64,000 nt of DNA from Microbacterium oxydans (GCF_006540085.1 NZ_BJOG01000002.1:62001-126000); one strand, 5' to 3'; shown: positions 8,463 to 17,129, counted from the stretch's first letter. Numbers and translations are program-made. The notes: generated from the letters alone by a model not told the origin.

Positions 8463-10012
8463 ACAATCGATCGACTTCCCGCCTGCGCCGCGCCGCCGCG
8501 GTCATCGCAGGGCTCGCCGCCGCTTCCGTCGCCCTGTCGGGCTGTCTGTACGCGATGATTCCCGAGCAGTCGTCACGGCCGTCGACGACGAGTGCGCCGG
8601 ACACCGAGGGCGTCGCCGAGGACCTGCTGCCCTTCTACTCGCAGGAACTGACCTGGACGGAGTGCGGTGTCGGCTTCGACTGCACCGATGTCACCGCTCC
8701 ACTCGATTGGGAAGACCCGGGGAAGGGTGAGATCACCCTCTCGGTCGTCCGACACCGCGCCGAGGGCACCCCCGTCGGCTCGTTGCTCACGAACCCGGGC
8801 GGTCCGGGGGCCAGCGGTGTCGACCTGATCCTGAACAGCCTCGACTTCGCGGTCGGCGCCGACCTCATCGAGAACTTCGACGTGATCGGGTTCGACCCGC
8901 GCGGCGTCGGAGATTCCACCGCGGTCACCTGCTACGACGCACCGCAGATGGACGACTACCTGTACGGCATTCCCTCGGCAGCACGAGGCACGGCCGAGTG
9001 GGAGGCCGAGTTGCTCGACTCGCACAAGAAGTTCGCCGATGCGTGCGATGCCAACAGCGGGGGGATCCTTCCGTACATCACCACGGTCAACGCCGCCAGG
9101 GACATGGATCTGATCCGCGCGCTGCTGGGCGACAAGCAGCTGAACTACCTCGGCTACTCGTACGGCACGTTCCTCGGTGCGACCTACGCGAAGCTGTACC
9201 CCGAGAAGGCCGGCCGCCTGGTGCTCGACGGCGCGATCGATCCCGCTGTCCCCGGGCTCGAGGTCGGCGCGACGCAGGCGCTCGGGTTCGAGTCCGCGCT
9301 GCGCGCCTACATGCAGGACTGCCTCGACTCAGGGGAGTGCCCGTTCAACGGCAGCGTGGATGAGGCCATGGCCGATCTGGGGGCGCTGCTGGCGAGTGTC
9401 GACAGCACCCCTTTGAAGAGCGGAGACGGCCGCATGTTGGGTGCGGACTCCCTGATGACCGCCATCATCGCCGCGCTCTACTCGCAGGACAGCTGGGGCT
9501 ACCTCACGCAGGCGCTCGATGAGGCACTGCAGGGCGACCCGACCTCGGCTCTGTTCCTCGCCGACTTCTACAACGGACGCGAGAACGGCACCTACACCGA
9601 CAACTCCACCGAGGCCTTCCGCGCCTACAACTGCATGGACTACCCGGTCGAGGATGACCCGGCGGCTGAAGCCGCGACGAACGCGAAGATCGCCGAAGGC
9701 GCGCCCACGATCGCGCCCTACTGGGCGGGGCCTGACTCCTGCTCGGTCTGGCCCTACCCGCCCACGGGCACGCGAGGTGAGATCAAGGCTGAAGGCGCCG
9801 GCCCCATCCTGGTGATCGGCACGACGAACGACCCGGCGACCCCCTACGAGTGGTCGGAGTCGCTCGCGAACCAGCTCGAGGAAGGTGTTCTCATCACGCG
9901 TGTCGGCGAGGGGCACACCGGATACAACAAGGGCAACGCCTGCGTGGACGACGCGGTCGAGGCGTTCCTGCTCGACGATGTCGTACCGGAAGACGGGCTC
10001 CGCTGCGAATGA
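8459..10012 (+). CDS. Secreted alpha/beta-hydrolase, tripeptidyl aminopeptidase (TAP)-like lipoprotein
   Basis: Exported serine hydrolase of the SlpD/SlpE and TAP type, 517 aa. The N-terminus is a lipoprotein signal (AAASVALSGC), so it is anchored outside the membrane. The oxyanion loop TNPGGPGASG, the nucleophile elbow GYSYG (Ser near residue 234) and the C-terminal His in GHTGYN are visible. Family members cut short peptides from protein N-termini; the substrate here is unknown. It is coupled to holB by a GTGA overlap, an arrangement common in this genus. Confidence 0.9.
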   Translation: MNNRSTSRLRRAAAVIAGLAAASVALSGCLYAMIPEQSSRPSTTSAPDTEGVAEDLLPFYSQELTWTECGVGFDCTDVTAPLDWEDPGKGEITLSVVRHRAEGTPVGSLLTNPGGPGASGVDLILNSLDFAVGADLIENFDVIGFDPRGVGDSTAVTCYDAPQMDDYLYGIPSAARGTAEWEAELLDSHKKFADACDANSGGILPYITTVNAARDMDLIRALLGDKQLNYLGYSYGTFLGATYAKLYPEKAGRLVLDGAIDPAVPGLEVGATQALGFESALRAYMQDCLDSGECPFNGSVDEAMADLGALLASVDSTPLKSGDGRMLGADSLMTAIIAALYSQDSWGYLTQALDEALQGDPTSALFLADFYNGRENGTYTDNSTEAFRAYNCMDYPVEDDPAAEAATNAKIAEGAPTIAPYWAGPDSCSVWPYPPTGTRGEIKAEGAGPILVIGTTNDPATPYEWSESLANQLEEGVLITRVGEGHTGYNKGNACVDDAVEAFLLDDVVPEDGLRCE

Positions 10013-10081
10013 GGAGGCCTCGATTCGCGAGTGAGCGCGAGACAGGGTAATATCGGTGATCGCGCCGCTCACGCGTCGCAC

Positions 10082-10154
10082 GCCGCTTTAGCTCAGTCGG
10101 CAGAGCATTTCACTCGTAATGAAAAGGTCGTCAGTTCGATTCTGACAAGCGGCT
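10082..10154 (+). tRNA. tRNA-Thr(CGU)
   Basis: A 73-nt cloverleaf: 7-bp acceptor stem GCCGCTT/AAGCGGC, D arm, anticodon stem TTTCA/TGAAA with loop CTCGTAA (anticodon CGU, reads ACG), and T loop GTTCGATT. No CCA is encoded. Confidence 0.97.
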
Positions 10155-10158
10155 CTGA

Positions 10159-10194
10159 AGGCCCCGTGATGCGAAGAACATCACGGGGCCTTTC
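10159..10194 (+). terminator. Terminator after tRNA-Thr(CGU)
   Basis: A stem AGGCCCCGTGAT with ATCACGGGGCCT, followed by TTT, starts 5 bases after the tRNA. Confidence 0.85.
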
Positions 10195-10221
10195 CCGTTC
10201 CTCACCGCGTACTCTCGAAAC

Positions 10222-10803
10222 ATGAGCAGAGCGCTTCTCATCGTCGATGTGCAGAACGATTTCACCGAGCACGGCGCCCTTGCCGTCGCGGGCGGTGATG
10301 CGGTGGCTGCTGCCGTCACCGAGTTCCTTGCCCTCCACGCGGCCGACTACGACGTGATCGTCGCGTCGAGGGATTGGCACGATGCCGATGGCGACAACGG
10401 CGGGCACTTCGCGGAGGACCCCGACTATGTCGACTCCTGGCCTGTGCACTGTGTCGCGGGGACCGAGGGTGCCGAGTACGACCCTCTGTTCGTGACCGAT
10501 GCCGTCATGCACCATGTCCGCAAGGGGCAGGGGATACCGGCTTACTCGATGTTCGAGGGGCGGACGGAGGCGGGGGAGACGGTCGGCGCGATACTTGCGG
10601 AAGCAGGCGCGTCGAGCGCCGACGTGGTCGGCCTCGCGACCGATCATTGCGTGCGGGCGAGCGCCCTCGATGCGATCGCTCACGGGGTGCGGGTCCGTAT
10701 CCTCACCGACCTCGTCGCCGGCGTCGCGGCGGAGCCCAGCGAGGCAGCCCTCGCCGAACTCGTCCATGCGGGGGCGGAGCTGGTCGAGAGCGCCCGCGAG
10801 TGA
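10222..10803 (+). CDS. pncA: Nicotinamidase / isochorismatase-fold amidohydrolase
   Basis: Converts nicotinamide to nicotinate for NAD salvage, 193 aa. The catalytic triad Asp9 (IVDVQNDF), Lys101 (RKGQG) and Cys143 (ATDHCV) is present. So are the metal ligands of PncA: Asp51 and His53 in SRDWHD, plus His62 and His76. The spacing follows mycobacterial PncA closely, which favours nicotinamidase over a general isochorismatase. The stop overlaps the next start (GTGA). Confidence 0.9.
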   Translation: MSRALLIVDVQNDFTEHGALAVAGGDAVAAAVTEFLALHAADYDVIVASRDWHDADGDNGGHFAEDPDYVDSWPVHCVAGTEGAEYDPLFVTDAVMHHVRKGQGIPAYSMFEGRTEAGETVGAILAEAGASSADVVGLATDHCVRASALDAIAHGVRVRILTDLVAGVAAEPSEAALAELVHAGAELVESARE

Positions 10804-11333
10804 GGCGCAGCGTCCTGCTGCTGCGGGCGGTCAACGTCAGCGGCCGTAACAGCGTGCCGATGGCGCGCCTCCGCGAAGTGCTCGCGGCCGAAACCGACCT
10901 GTCGGATGTCTCCACGTACATCGCGAGCGGCAACATCGTGTGCGCGACACCGGACGATCCCGCCGTCGCGTGTGCAGCTGTGCGGGTGGTCATCCACGAC
11001 GAGTTCGGGGTCGACACGCCCGTCATCCACCGCACGCACGCGCAGCTGCTCGAGTCCGAGTCCGCGCAGCCGTTCCCCGAGGGGGATCAGAAGTTCGTGC
11101 ACGCGATGTTCCTGGAGGGGGCGCCCGCTGCAGGCGCGATCGACGCGTTGCAGCACCGCCTGCTCCCGGCGGAGCGCATCGCGCTGATCGGGAACGATCT
11201 GTGGATCGACTACGGGGAGGGCGGCGTGCACTCCACCAAGCTCACGAAGGCGGTGCTGGACCGTGCACTGGGCGTCGCGGGGACGGCTCGAAATCTGAGG
11301 ACGACGCGCAAGCTCATCGAGCTCACGGCATGA
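10800..11333 (+). CDS. DUF1697 family protein
   Basis: 177 aa from the GTG at 10800 that overlaps the pncA stop; no in-frame upstream start fits as well. The N-terminus (SVLLLRAVNVSGRNSVPMARLREVL) and STYIASGNIV are the typical DUF1697 blocks, and the C-terminal RNLRTTRKLIEL fits too. The biochemical role is unknown; the fold is thought to be a ferredoxin-like pair. It is coupled to pncA, but no functional link is established. Confidence 0.85.
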   Translation: MRRSVLLLRAVNVSGRNSVPMARLREVLAAETDLSDVSTYIASGNIVCATPDDPAVACAAVRVVIHDEFGVDTPVIHRTHAQLLESESAQPFPEGDQKFVHAMFLEGAPAAGAIDALQHRLLPAERIALIGNDLWIDYGEGGVHSTKLTKAVLDRALGVAGTARNLRTTRKLIELTA

Positions 11334-11538
11334 CGCCCGGCAGTTCCGCACTCAGCGCCGTCGGCGGCGTGTGAGGGTGCGGCTGCACGTCGACGCGGTG
11401 TACGCGGCAGCTCGTGCATCGCACGTAGAGCACGATGCCCTCGCTCGTCGGGTGCCGGGACTCCACCGTCCAGGCGTGTTCGTGGGGGGCGGTCGACGGG
11501 TGGATGCGCGGGATGGGAAGAGTGCTCTGCGAGGTCAT
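11323..11538 (-). CDS. Small hypothetical protein with CxxC
   Basis: 71 aa from the ATG at 11538. It has a compact core (HAWTVESRHPTSEGIVLYVRCTSCRVHRVDV) with one CxxC and several histidines, suggesting a small zinc-ribbon-like fold. The first ten residues are variable and the tail is Pro-rich. It is divergent from the CGNR gene, with starts 25 bases apart, so the two may share a control region. Its end overlaps the DUF1697 stop by about 11 bases (convergent). No function is assigned. Confidence 0.6.
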   Translation of the reverse strand: MTSQSTLPIPRIHPSTAPHEHAWTVESRHPTSEGIVLYVRCTSCRVHRVDVQPHPHTPPTALSAELPGVMP

Positions 11539-11563
11539 GCATCCAGCGTGATGTAATGGTCTT

Positions 11564-12079
11564 ATGCATCTCAACCCTTACGGTGAATACGCGGTACTGC
11601 TCGCCGCTTCTCTCGCCAACGACTGGCCGGCCGACCGCGCCGGGATCGAGGAGCGCACACTCGCGCAGGGGATGACGATGACCTTCCCGGCGGCTCCCGG
11701 CGACTACGAGCGGGTCAGGGACGTCATCGACGAATGGCTCGCCATCGTCGATGAGCCCGACCCCGACGCGCGAGCAGCCCTCCTCAACGCGCAACTCGCC
11801 GTCGCGGCCGCCTACCCCCGGTTGACGAACCACGACGGCGAGGGGTGGCACCTGCACTATCGGGACGACGTGCCGTCGCTGCCCTTCGTGTTGAGGGCGA
11901 TCATCAGCCTCGGCACCTCGCTGCACCTGGTCACCCGGGGCATGAACCGCTTGAGCCGCTGCCAGGCCGCGCCCTGCACCAACGTCGTCGCGGATGTGAC
12001 GCGCAACGGTCGTCAACGCTTCTGCTCCGTGCGCTGCGCCAACCGTGCGGCGGTGCGTCGGCATCGGGCGCGGGCCTAG
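11564..12079 (+). CDS. CGNR zinc-finger (ABATE-domain) regulator
   Basis: 171 aa. The N-terminal ABATE domain has the usual opening (PYGEYAVLLAASLANDWP). The C-terminal zinc finger follows as RCQAAPCTNVVAD then RFCSVRCANRAAVRRHR, giving four cysteines in the CGNR pattern, here with CANR. These proteins are taken as stress-related transcription regulators in actinobacteria, but targets are not known. It ends 8 bases from the convergent PfpI-family gene. Confidence 0.85.
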   Translation: MHLNPYGEYAVLLAASLANDWPADRAGIEERTLAQGMTMTFPAAPGDYERVRDVIDEWLAIVDEPDPDARAALLNAQLAVAAAYPRLTNHDGEGWHLHYRDDVPSLPFVLRAIISLGTSLHLVTRGMNRLSRCQAAPCTNVVADVTRNGRQRFCSVRCANRAAVRRHRARA

Positions 12080-12087
12080 CCCTGTCG

Positions 12088-12633
12088 TCAGGCGGTCTGC
12101 CCGGCGTGCTTGCCTTCGCCGATCTCCTCGACCAGCTTCGCGTTGAACGCCGGGAGGTCGTCGGGGGTTCGACTGGAGACGAGCCCCTCGTCGACCACGA
12201 CCTCCTCATCGACCCACGTCGCGCCCGCGTTGCGCAGGTCGGTGGTCAGACTCGGATAGCTGGTGAGTGTCCGCCCATCGACGACGCCCGCCTCGATGAG
12301 GATCCAGGCGCCGTGGCAGATCACGCCGACCGGCTTGTGCTGCTCGAAGAAAGCCCGCGCCAGTTCGATGGAGGCCTTGTCCATGCGCAGGTGATCCGCA
12401 TTGACGACGCCTCCGGGCAAGACCAGGGCATCGAACTGATCAGCTGTCGTCTCCGACGCGTGCAGATCCACGGCCTGCTCGTGCCCGTTCTTGCCGGTGA
12501 TGGCTGCGCCGTCCGGGGCGATCATGGTCGCGCTCGCGCCTTCTGCCGTCACCGCTTCCCAGGGACTGGTGAGTTCGCTGTCCTCGAATCCGTCCGTTGC
12601 GAGGAATGCCACGCGGCTGCCGCTGAGGGTCAT
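12088..12633 (-). CDS. DJ-1/PfpI family protein (type 1 glutamine amidotransferase fold)
   Basis: 181 aa. The nucleophile elbow GVICHGAW carries the reactive Cys, with an upstream Glu (DGFEDSEL) and the ALVLPGGV loop, as in YhbO/PfpI-like stress proteins. Related proteins act as deglycases or chaperones against glyoxal damage; specificity cannot be read here. The ATG at 12633 is preceded by GGAAAGGATG. It is separated from tRNA-Lys by about 140 bases. Confidence 0.88.
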   Translation of the reverse strand: MTLSGSRVAFLATDGFEDSELTSPWEAVTAEGASATMIAPDGAAITGKNGHEQAVDLHASETTADQFDALVLPGGVVNADHLRMDKASIELARAFFEQHKPVGVICHGAWILIEAGVVDGRTLTSYPSLTTDLRNAGATWVDEEVVVDEGLVSSRTPDDLPAFNAKLVEEIGEGKHAGQTA

Positions 12634-12773
12634 CGTTCATCCTTTCCTGGAGTGTCGTCCGCCGTTCGGGGACGACTCGACCATCTCTCAGGTCAGGCGG
12701 AGGAGAAAGGGGGTGGCCGATGCGAAGAGCCGGTGGTACAGGAAGGTCGTCGGTCGGATACAACGACGTGCGG

Positions 12774-12846
12774 TGGGCCCCGTGGGGCTCGAACCCACGA
12801 CCCGCGGATTAAAAGTCCGATGCTCTGCCAACTGAGCTAGAGGCCC
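12774..12846 (-). tRNA. tRNA-Lys(UUU)
   Basis: A 73-nt cloverleaf on the minus strand: acceptor GGGCCTC/GGGGCCC, anticodon loop CTTTTAA (UUU), T loop GTTCGAGC. No CCA is encoded. Confidence 0.97.
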
Positions 12847-12872
12847 CTGCGTCAAGTCTAGTGCGCACGACG

Positions 12873-12913
12873 AGGGGCCGTCGGCGACACAGCACCGCCG
12901 ACGGCCCCTTTCC
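12873..12913. terminator. 14-bp hairpin between tRNA-Lys and fasciclin gene
   Basis: AGGGGCCGTCGGCG pairs perfectly with the segment at 12896-12909, and TTTCCTT follows on the plus strand. By position it ends the leftward fasciclin transcript, although the T-run is on the other strand. Confidence 0.65.
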
Positions 12914-12982
12914 TTCCCGGGTTCCTCCCCCTGCCCCGAGAAGGGCGCGTGCCGGGTGTCCTCCCACCCGGCTGTCCCAGGC

Positions 12983-13642
12983 TCAGGAAGCCGGGGGCAT
13001 CAGAACCGTGTCGATGAGGTACACGGTCGCGTTCGCGGTCTTGACTCCACCGCAGATCACCTTGGCGTCGTTGACCATCAGGTCATCGCCGCTGCCCGTG
13101 ACCTCGAGGTCAGCACCCTGCACCGTAGTGTGCGTGCCGTCGATGTCGGCCGGCTCGATCTGGCCGGGGACCACGTGGTACGTCAGGATCGAGCTCAGCG
13201 TCGCGCTGTCGGTCTTGAGAGCCTCGATGGTGGCCGGGTCGATCTTCGCGAAAGCGTCATCCACCGGAGCGAAAACGGTGAACTCGCCGCCGTTCAGGGT
13301 GTCGACCAGGTCGACGTCGGGGTTGAGCTTTCCGCTGACCGCAGCGACCAGCGTGGTCAGCAGCGGGTTGTTGGAGGCGGCAACCGCCACCGGGTCCTCA
13401 GCCATACCGGCGACCGAGCCCGCGCCGTCCGGCACAGCGTCGGCGTATGCCGCGCAACCGGGGCCGACCAGGTTGGCGGCCGGGTCCATCTCCATCGGCG
13501 TCGACTCCGACGTCTCCGGTGCCTTCGGCTCGGACGACGAGTCCGAGGTGCTGCCGCTGCCCATGGAACAGGCGGAGAGCAGGAACGCGCTCGCCAGGCC
13601 GAGGGTGATTGCCGCGGTGACCTTCTTCTTGGTGCTGAACAT
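12983..13642 (-). CDS. Fasciclin-domain lipoprotein (MPT70/MPT83-like)
   Basis: 219 aa, exported and lipid-anchored: the signal ends in the lipobox FLLSAC. A Ser/Pro/Glu-rich linker (about residues 27-55) precedes one fasciclin (FAS1) domain with the H1 block ([14 protein letters not shown]) and H2-like block near ILTYHVVPG. It resembles the mycobacterial MPT70/MPT83 surface proteins. It is divergent from sigK-rskA, the pair that controls those proteins in mycobacteria, and has a SigK-like promoter upstream. Confidence 0.92.
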   Translation of the reverse strand: MFSTKKKVTAAITLGLASAFLLSACSMGSGSTSDSSSEPKAPETSESTPMEMDPAANLVGPGCAAYADAVPDGAGSVAGMAEDPVAVAASNNPLLTTLVAAVSGKLNPDVDLVDTLNGGEFTVFAPVDDAFAKIDPATIEALKTDSATLSSILTYHVVPGQIEPADIDGTHTTVQGADLEVTGSGDDLMVNDAKVICGGVKTANATVYLIDTVLMPPAS

Positions 13643-13692
13643 GTCGAGCTCCTTCAGAACTGAGCCACGGCCTCTCCGTGGCGTCGAGTGCT

Positions 13693-13719
13693 GTTCGGAG
13701 CCCCATCCGGATCGGATGG
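13693..13719 (-). promoter_or_regulatory. SigK-type promoter for the fasciclin gene
   Basis: On the minus strand CCATCC (13719-13714) is followed after 15 bases by CCGAAC (13698-13693), about 50 bases before the ATG. This fits the CCATCC / CCGAAT pattern that I recall for mycobacterial SigK. A second CCATCC faces the other way at 13703-13708, but the ACGAAT after it is too close (12 bases) for a normal promoter. Confidence 0.55.
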
Positions 13720-13816
13720 GACGAATCTGAGAAAAGTTTCTGATCGGTGCTCCGATCCGTCACATTCAGGTGACGCCTGCGCGCGATAGAGCCTCTGATG
13801 CGGCATGCTGTGAGAG

Positions 13817-14404
13817 ATGGTCATCGATGGTTTCGACGTTCCCGACGAAGGAGCGACGCAGGATGCTGTCGCCGACCTCCTCGTCCGCGTCGCGTCCGGT
13901 GATCAGGCTGCCTTCGCGACTCTCTACGACACCCTCTCCTCTCGCGTGTTCGGTCTCATCCTCCGCGTGCTGGTCAACCGCTCTCAGAGCGAAGAGGTGC
14001 TGCAAGAGGTTTTTCTGGAGATCTGGCAATCCGCTTCGCGCTTCGCTCCGAACAGAGGTCAAGGACGAGCGTGGATCATGACGATCGCTCATCGCCGGGC
14101 CGTCGATCGAGTGCGAGCATCGCAGTCGAGTGCCGACCGGGATGTACGGGCAGGATTCAAGGACATCGGCATCGCGCACGACAGTGTGGCGGAGCAGGTC
14201 GAATTGGGGATCGAGGGAGGGAAGGTCGTCGAGGCGCTTTCGGGGCTTCCGGAAGCGCAGCGGGAAGCACTCGTCCTCGCTTACTACGGCGGTTACAGTC
14301 AGAACGAGATCGCGGCCCTCGTCGGGGCGCCGCTGGGGACAATCAAGACACGGATGCGAGACGGGCTCAGCCGTCTGCGCACGGCGATGGGGGTGACGGC
14401 ATGA
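13817..14404 (+). CDS. sigK: ECF sigma factor SigK
   Basis: 195 aa. Region 2 (FATLYDTLSSRVFGLILRVL, then EVLQEVFLEIWQSASRF) and region 4 (LPEAQREALVLAYYGGYSQNEIAALVGAPLGTIKTRMRDGL with its HTH) are complete, and the linker is short as in ECF19-type SigK. It overlaps the anti-sigma gene by 4 bases (ATGA). The divergent fasciclin gene is the expected target, and autoregulation is likely though not shown. Confidence 0.9.
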   Translation: MVIDGFDVPDEGATQDAVADLLVRVASGDQAAFATLYDTLSSRVFGLILRVLVNRSQSEEVLQEVFLEIWQSASRFAPNRGQGRAWIMTIAHRRAVDRVRASQSSADRDVRAGFKDIGIAHDSVAEQVELGIEGGKVVEALSGLPEAQREALVLAYYGGYSQNEIAALVGAPLGTIKTRMRDGLSRLRTAMGVTA

Positions 14405-15189
14405 ACGAGAAGGACTTCGAGGAGCTCGCGGCAGGTGCCGCCCTGCATGCGCTCTCCGCTGACGACGAACGTCGCTATCGAGCCGCCCTCGCAGAGCACC
14501 TCGAGGGGGAGGAAACGGTGGATGCGGATATCGCGACGGCTGCGCTCCTCTCAGACTCCGTGGAGCCCGTCACGCCCCCCGCGCACATCCGTTCCGCCCT
14601 GCTCGCCCAGATCGCCACCATCCCTCAAGACGGGGAGGATCGAACCGATCGCGAGGTCTCGGATGATGCGCCTCGGCTCGAGCCATCGAACGGGTCCGCG
14701 CCTGAGGGTCAGCCCGAACGCGAGAAGCCGCGCCGTTGGACGCGGACCATCTTCGCCCTGGCAGCGTGCCTCGCTCTGCTGGTCGGAGTCGGAGTCGGAG
14801 CGATCGCTCTCAACCAGCAGCTGAACCCGCCGGCGAGCGTTGTCGCTCTGCAGGAGATCGAGGCCTCAGGAGACGCTCAGCAGGCGACGGTGGAACTCGA
14901 CGGTGGCGGAACCGCGACCGCGCACTGGTCCGGCTCTGCGGGCAAGGCCGTCCTCGTGGCGGATGGTCTTCCGAGCGCCGGCGACGGCAAGACGTACGAG
15001 CTGTGGTTCGTGCGCGGCGATGCGCCGGTGTCCGCCGGTGTCTTCGATGTCGACGGCGGTGATGCCACGGCACTGCTCGCCGGCGACATGCAGGCGGGCG
15101 ACGCGATCGCCGTCACGGTCGAGCAGGCAGGCGGATCACCCACCGGCCAGCCCACGACCGACCCCGTGATCGTCATCCCCACGGCCTGA
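14401..15189 (+). CDS. rskA: Anti-sigma-K factor RskA
   Basis: 262 aa membrane anti-sigma factor. A cytoplasmic N-terminal sigma-binding helix bundle (EELAAGAALHALSADDERRY), an acidic/Pro linker, one membrane helix at about 117-137 and an outer RskA domain (GKTYELWFVRGDAPVSAGVF) are visible. In mycobacteria RskA releases SigK after regulated proteolysis; the same logic is inferred here. It is translated from the ATG overlapping the sigK stop. Confidence 0.92.
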   Translation: MNEKDFEELAAGAALHALSADDERRYRAALAEHLEGEETVDADIATAALLSDSVEPVTPPAHIRSALLAQIATIPQDGEDRTDREVSDDAPRLEPSNGSAPEGQPEREKPRRWTRTIFALAACLALLVGVGVGAIALNQQLNPPASVVALQEIEASGDAQQATVELDGGGTATAHWSGSAGKAVLVADGLPSAGDGKTYELWFVRGDAPVSAGVFDVDGGDATALLAGDMQAGDAIAVTVEQAGGSPTGQPTTDPVIVIPTA

Positions 15190-15218
15190 GCTGCTCCGAT
15201 CGCGCGTACCCTAAAGGG

Positions 15219-15848
15219 ATGCCCGAGCAGCACCATCGCCCCGTTCGTCGTCCGACGAGTGCTTTCGACAACATCGTCGGCGCGCACGATCCCGCCGAGG
15301 AGACTCGTATCGCGCACGCCACGGCGTCCGCCCTCTTGACGCGCGTCCGTGCGGACGAGAGCGGTGCGAGTGCGGAACGCCTGGTGGCATTCACTGCCGA
15401 GCACGGCATCGACGAGATCGCCGAGCTCTGGTCGAAGGCGCCGTCGCGCACGCTGCCCGGCGCGCTGTGGCGTCTCTACGTCCTGCAGCTCGCGATCCAT
15501 GGCGACCCGCACACGGCGGCTCTCCTGTACGACCGTGGGCGCGTTGAGCTGCCGTCTGCGGATGCGGTGATCGCCGGGGCGCCTGTGCCGGCGAGCCCCG
15601 ACGAGTTGGTCGTGCTGATCGACACGATCCTGCGCGGGGCGTTCCGCGGTGACTTCGCCGTCGCGCTCGACCGCGCCGCGGCGTTCTGCCGGGTGCAGGC
15701 GTCAGGTGCGACTCACACCGCGGACGACTACGAGCCGACAGAGCCGGCTCGGGCCAGTGAGTTGACCACCCGGGCCCTTCGCCTCAGCAGCTACGGCCAG
15801 GATCTGGCGGCCGCTGCCGTGCTGTGGCGCACGGACGCCCTCGCCTGA
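15219..15848 (+). CDS. Conserved actinobacterial protein of unknown function
   Basis: 209 aa, soluble, no signal and no recognised catalytic motif. It is rich in alpha-helix, with a repeated pattern of Ala/Leu helices (WRLYVLQLAIHGDPHTAALLYDRGR; LRGAFRGDFAVALDRAAAFCRV). Proteins of this kind are sometimes mislabelled in databases as RNA polymerase beta-subunit-like; nothing in the sequence supports that. It starts 29 bases after rskA and may be in the same transcript. Confidence 0.7.
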   Translation: MPEQHHRPVRRPTSAFDNIVGAHDPAEETRIAHATASALLTRVRADESGASAERLVAFTAEHGIDEIAELWSKAPSRTLPGALWRLYVLQLAIHGDPHTAALLYDRGRVELPSADAVIAGAPVPASPDELVVLIDTILRGAFRGDFAVALDRAAAFCRVQASGATHTADDYEPTEPARASELTTRALRLSSYGQDLAAAAVLWRTDALA

Positions 15849-15887
15849 GCCGATCTCAGCGCGCAGGATGCTCAGGGCGTGAGGAAC

Positions 15888-15925
15888 CCGGATACGAAAA
15901 GACCGGCCGGATATGAAAAGACCGG
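15888..15925. repeat. Tandem pair of 19-nt repeats
   Basis: CCGGATACGAAAAGACCGG (15888-15906) is followed without a gap by CCGGATATGAAAAGACCGG (15907-15925), with one mismatch. Each unit begins and ends with CCGG. The second copy overlaps the 5' side of the structured segment next to it. Confidence 0.8.
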
Positions 15926-15999
15926 GCCGCAAGAACGCCTCTCGGCGGAAGGCCGCTCGCAGCGGCAAAAATTGGAGCCCGGGGTTATGCGGCCCGGCC
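15888..15999 (-). ncRNA. Candidate structured small RNA
   Basis: Between two genes, CCGGGCCGC (15922-15930) pairs perfectly with GCGGCCCGG (15989-15997). It closes a segment with two smaller hairpins: CGCC-TCTC-GGCG, and GCCGCT-CGC-AGCGGC. On the minus strand a TACAAT -10-like box (16004-16009) lies just upstream, and T-rich CCGGTCTTTTC runs lie downstream in the tandem repeats. This reads as a short transcribed RNA of about 100 nt. It matches no RNA class I can name; strand is inferred. Confidence 0.35.
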
Positions 16000-16053
16000 A
16001 TTCAATTGTAACGCGATGAGGCGATGGGTATTCCCGCCCTCTAGGCTCGGATC

Positions 16054-16938
16054 ATGACCGGGCGCTTCGCACTCATGATCGATCCCGTGGCTGCCGACGT
16101 GCAGCGCTCCGACTTCGCGGACACGTTCACGCAGGTGGACGCCGCTGCGCCCGCGCTCAGCGTCGGGGAGCTGAGCACGCAGCGCGGTGACGGTGTTTTC
16201 GAATCCATCGGCGTGATCGATGGACATGCCCAGGAGGTGGTTCCGCACCTGGAGCGTCTCGCGCACTCCGCTCGGCTGTGCGACCTCCCGGTGCCGAATC
16301 TCGCGCAGTGGCGACAGGCGATCGATCATGCAGCGTCACAGCTCGGCGCGGGCGAGTCCGTCATCAAGCTCATCCTCAGCCGAGGAGTCGAGCACGGACC
16401 CACTCCGACCGCGTGGGTCACCGCTGCGCCGGCGGCCGACTTCACCGCCGTGAGGGAGAACGGGGTGCGGGTGGTCACTCTCGACCGCGGGTACGACCTG
16501 GACGCCGCAGAGCGGGCTCCGTGGCTGCTGCTGGGAGCGAAGACGCTGTCGTACGCCGTGAACATGGCCGCTCTTCGTGAGGCGCATCGACGGGGAGCGG
16601 ACGATGCGATCTTCCTCTCGAGCGACGGCTTCGTGCTCGAGGCCCCGACCGCCTCGCTGATCCTCCGATTCGGAGACCGCTTCCTGACACCGGCCCCGAC
16701 CGGTGGCATCCTGCACGGGACGACACAGCTCAGCGTCTATGAGCATCTCGCCGCTCAGGGCTTCGAGACCGGCTACGACCGCATCCCCGCGACCGACCTC
16801 ACGCGGGCTGATGCTGCGTGGCTCGTGTCGAGCGTGCGCCTCGCGACGGCCATCACCTCCGTCGACGGCACGCCTCTCCCGGTCGACCGCACCCTCACGG
16901 CCGCCCTGAACCGCTACCTCCTCTCTCCCCGCACCTGA
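16054..16938 (+). CDS. pabC: Class IV aminotransferase, aminodeoxychorismate lyase-like
   Basis: PLP enzyme, 294 aa. The PLP lysine is in LLLGAKTLSYAVNMAALREA. The phosphate-binding region GGILHGTTQLSV and the N-terminal GDGVFESIGV block match PabC (4-amino-4-deoxychorismate lyase, folate synthesis). Branched-chain or D-amino-acid aminotransferases share this fold, so the assignment is by overall similarity. It stands alone with no pabA/pabB neighbour, and its start follows the candidate small RNA region. Confidence 0.75.
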   Translation: MTGRFALMIDPVAADVQRSDFADTFTQVDAAAPALSVGELSTQRGDGVFESIGVIDGHAQEVVPHLERLAHSARLCDLPVPNLAQWRQAIDHAASQLGAGESVIKLILSRGVEHGPTPTAWVTAAPAADFTAVRENGVRVVTLDRGYDLDAAERAPWLLLGAKTLSYAVNMAALREAHRRGADDAIFLSSDGFVLEAPTASLILRFGDRFLTPAPTGGILHGTTQLSVYEHLAAQGFETGYDRIPATDLTRADAAWLVSSVRLATAITSVDGTPLPVDRTLTAALNRYLLSPRT

Positions 16939-17129
16939 CCTCTCCGACCTACCGCGCGCTCACCATGCCGCCCCACCGTGCCCGCACGGCGACGCCAGAA
17001 CGGAGACCACCCGTCCGCTGCACGGCGTGTCTGGGCGCGACGCGCCATCACCTTCGCAACTGGTCTCCGTTTTGGCAGGAGGACGGGGTGGCTGGGAGGA
17101 CGGGGATGGCTGGGGACGGGGTGGTGGAG

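Noticed and set aside
10082..10196. tRNA-Thr(CGU) as another integration site
   Set aside because: No second copy of its 3' end is found in the window and no integrase is near.
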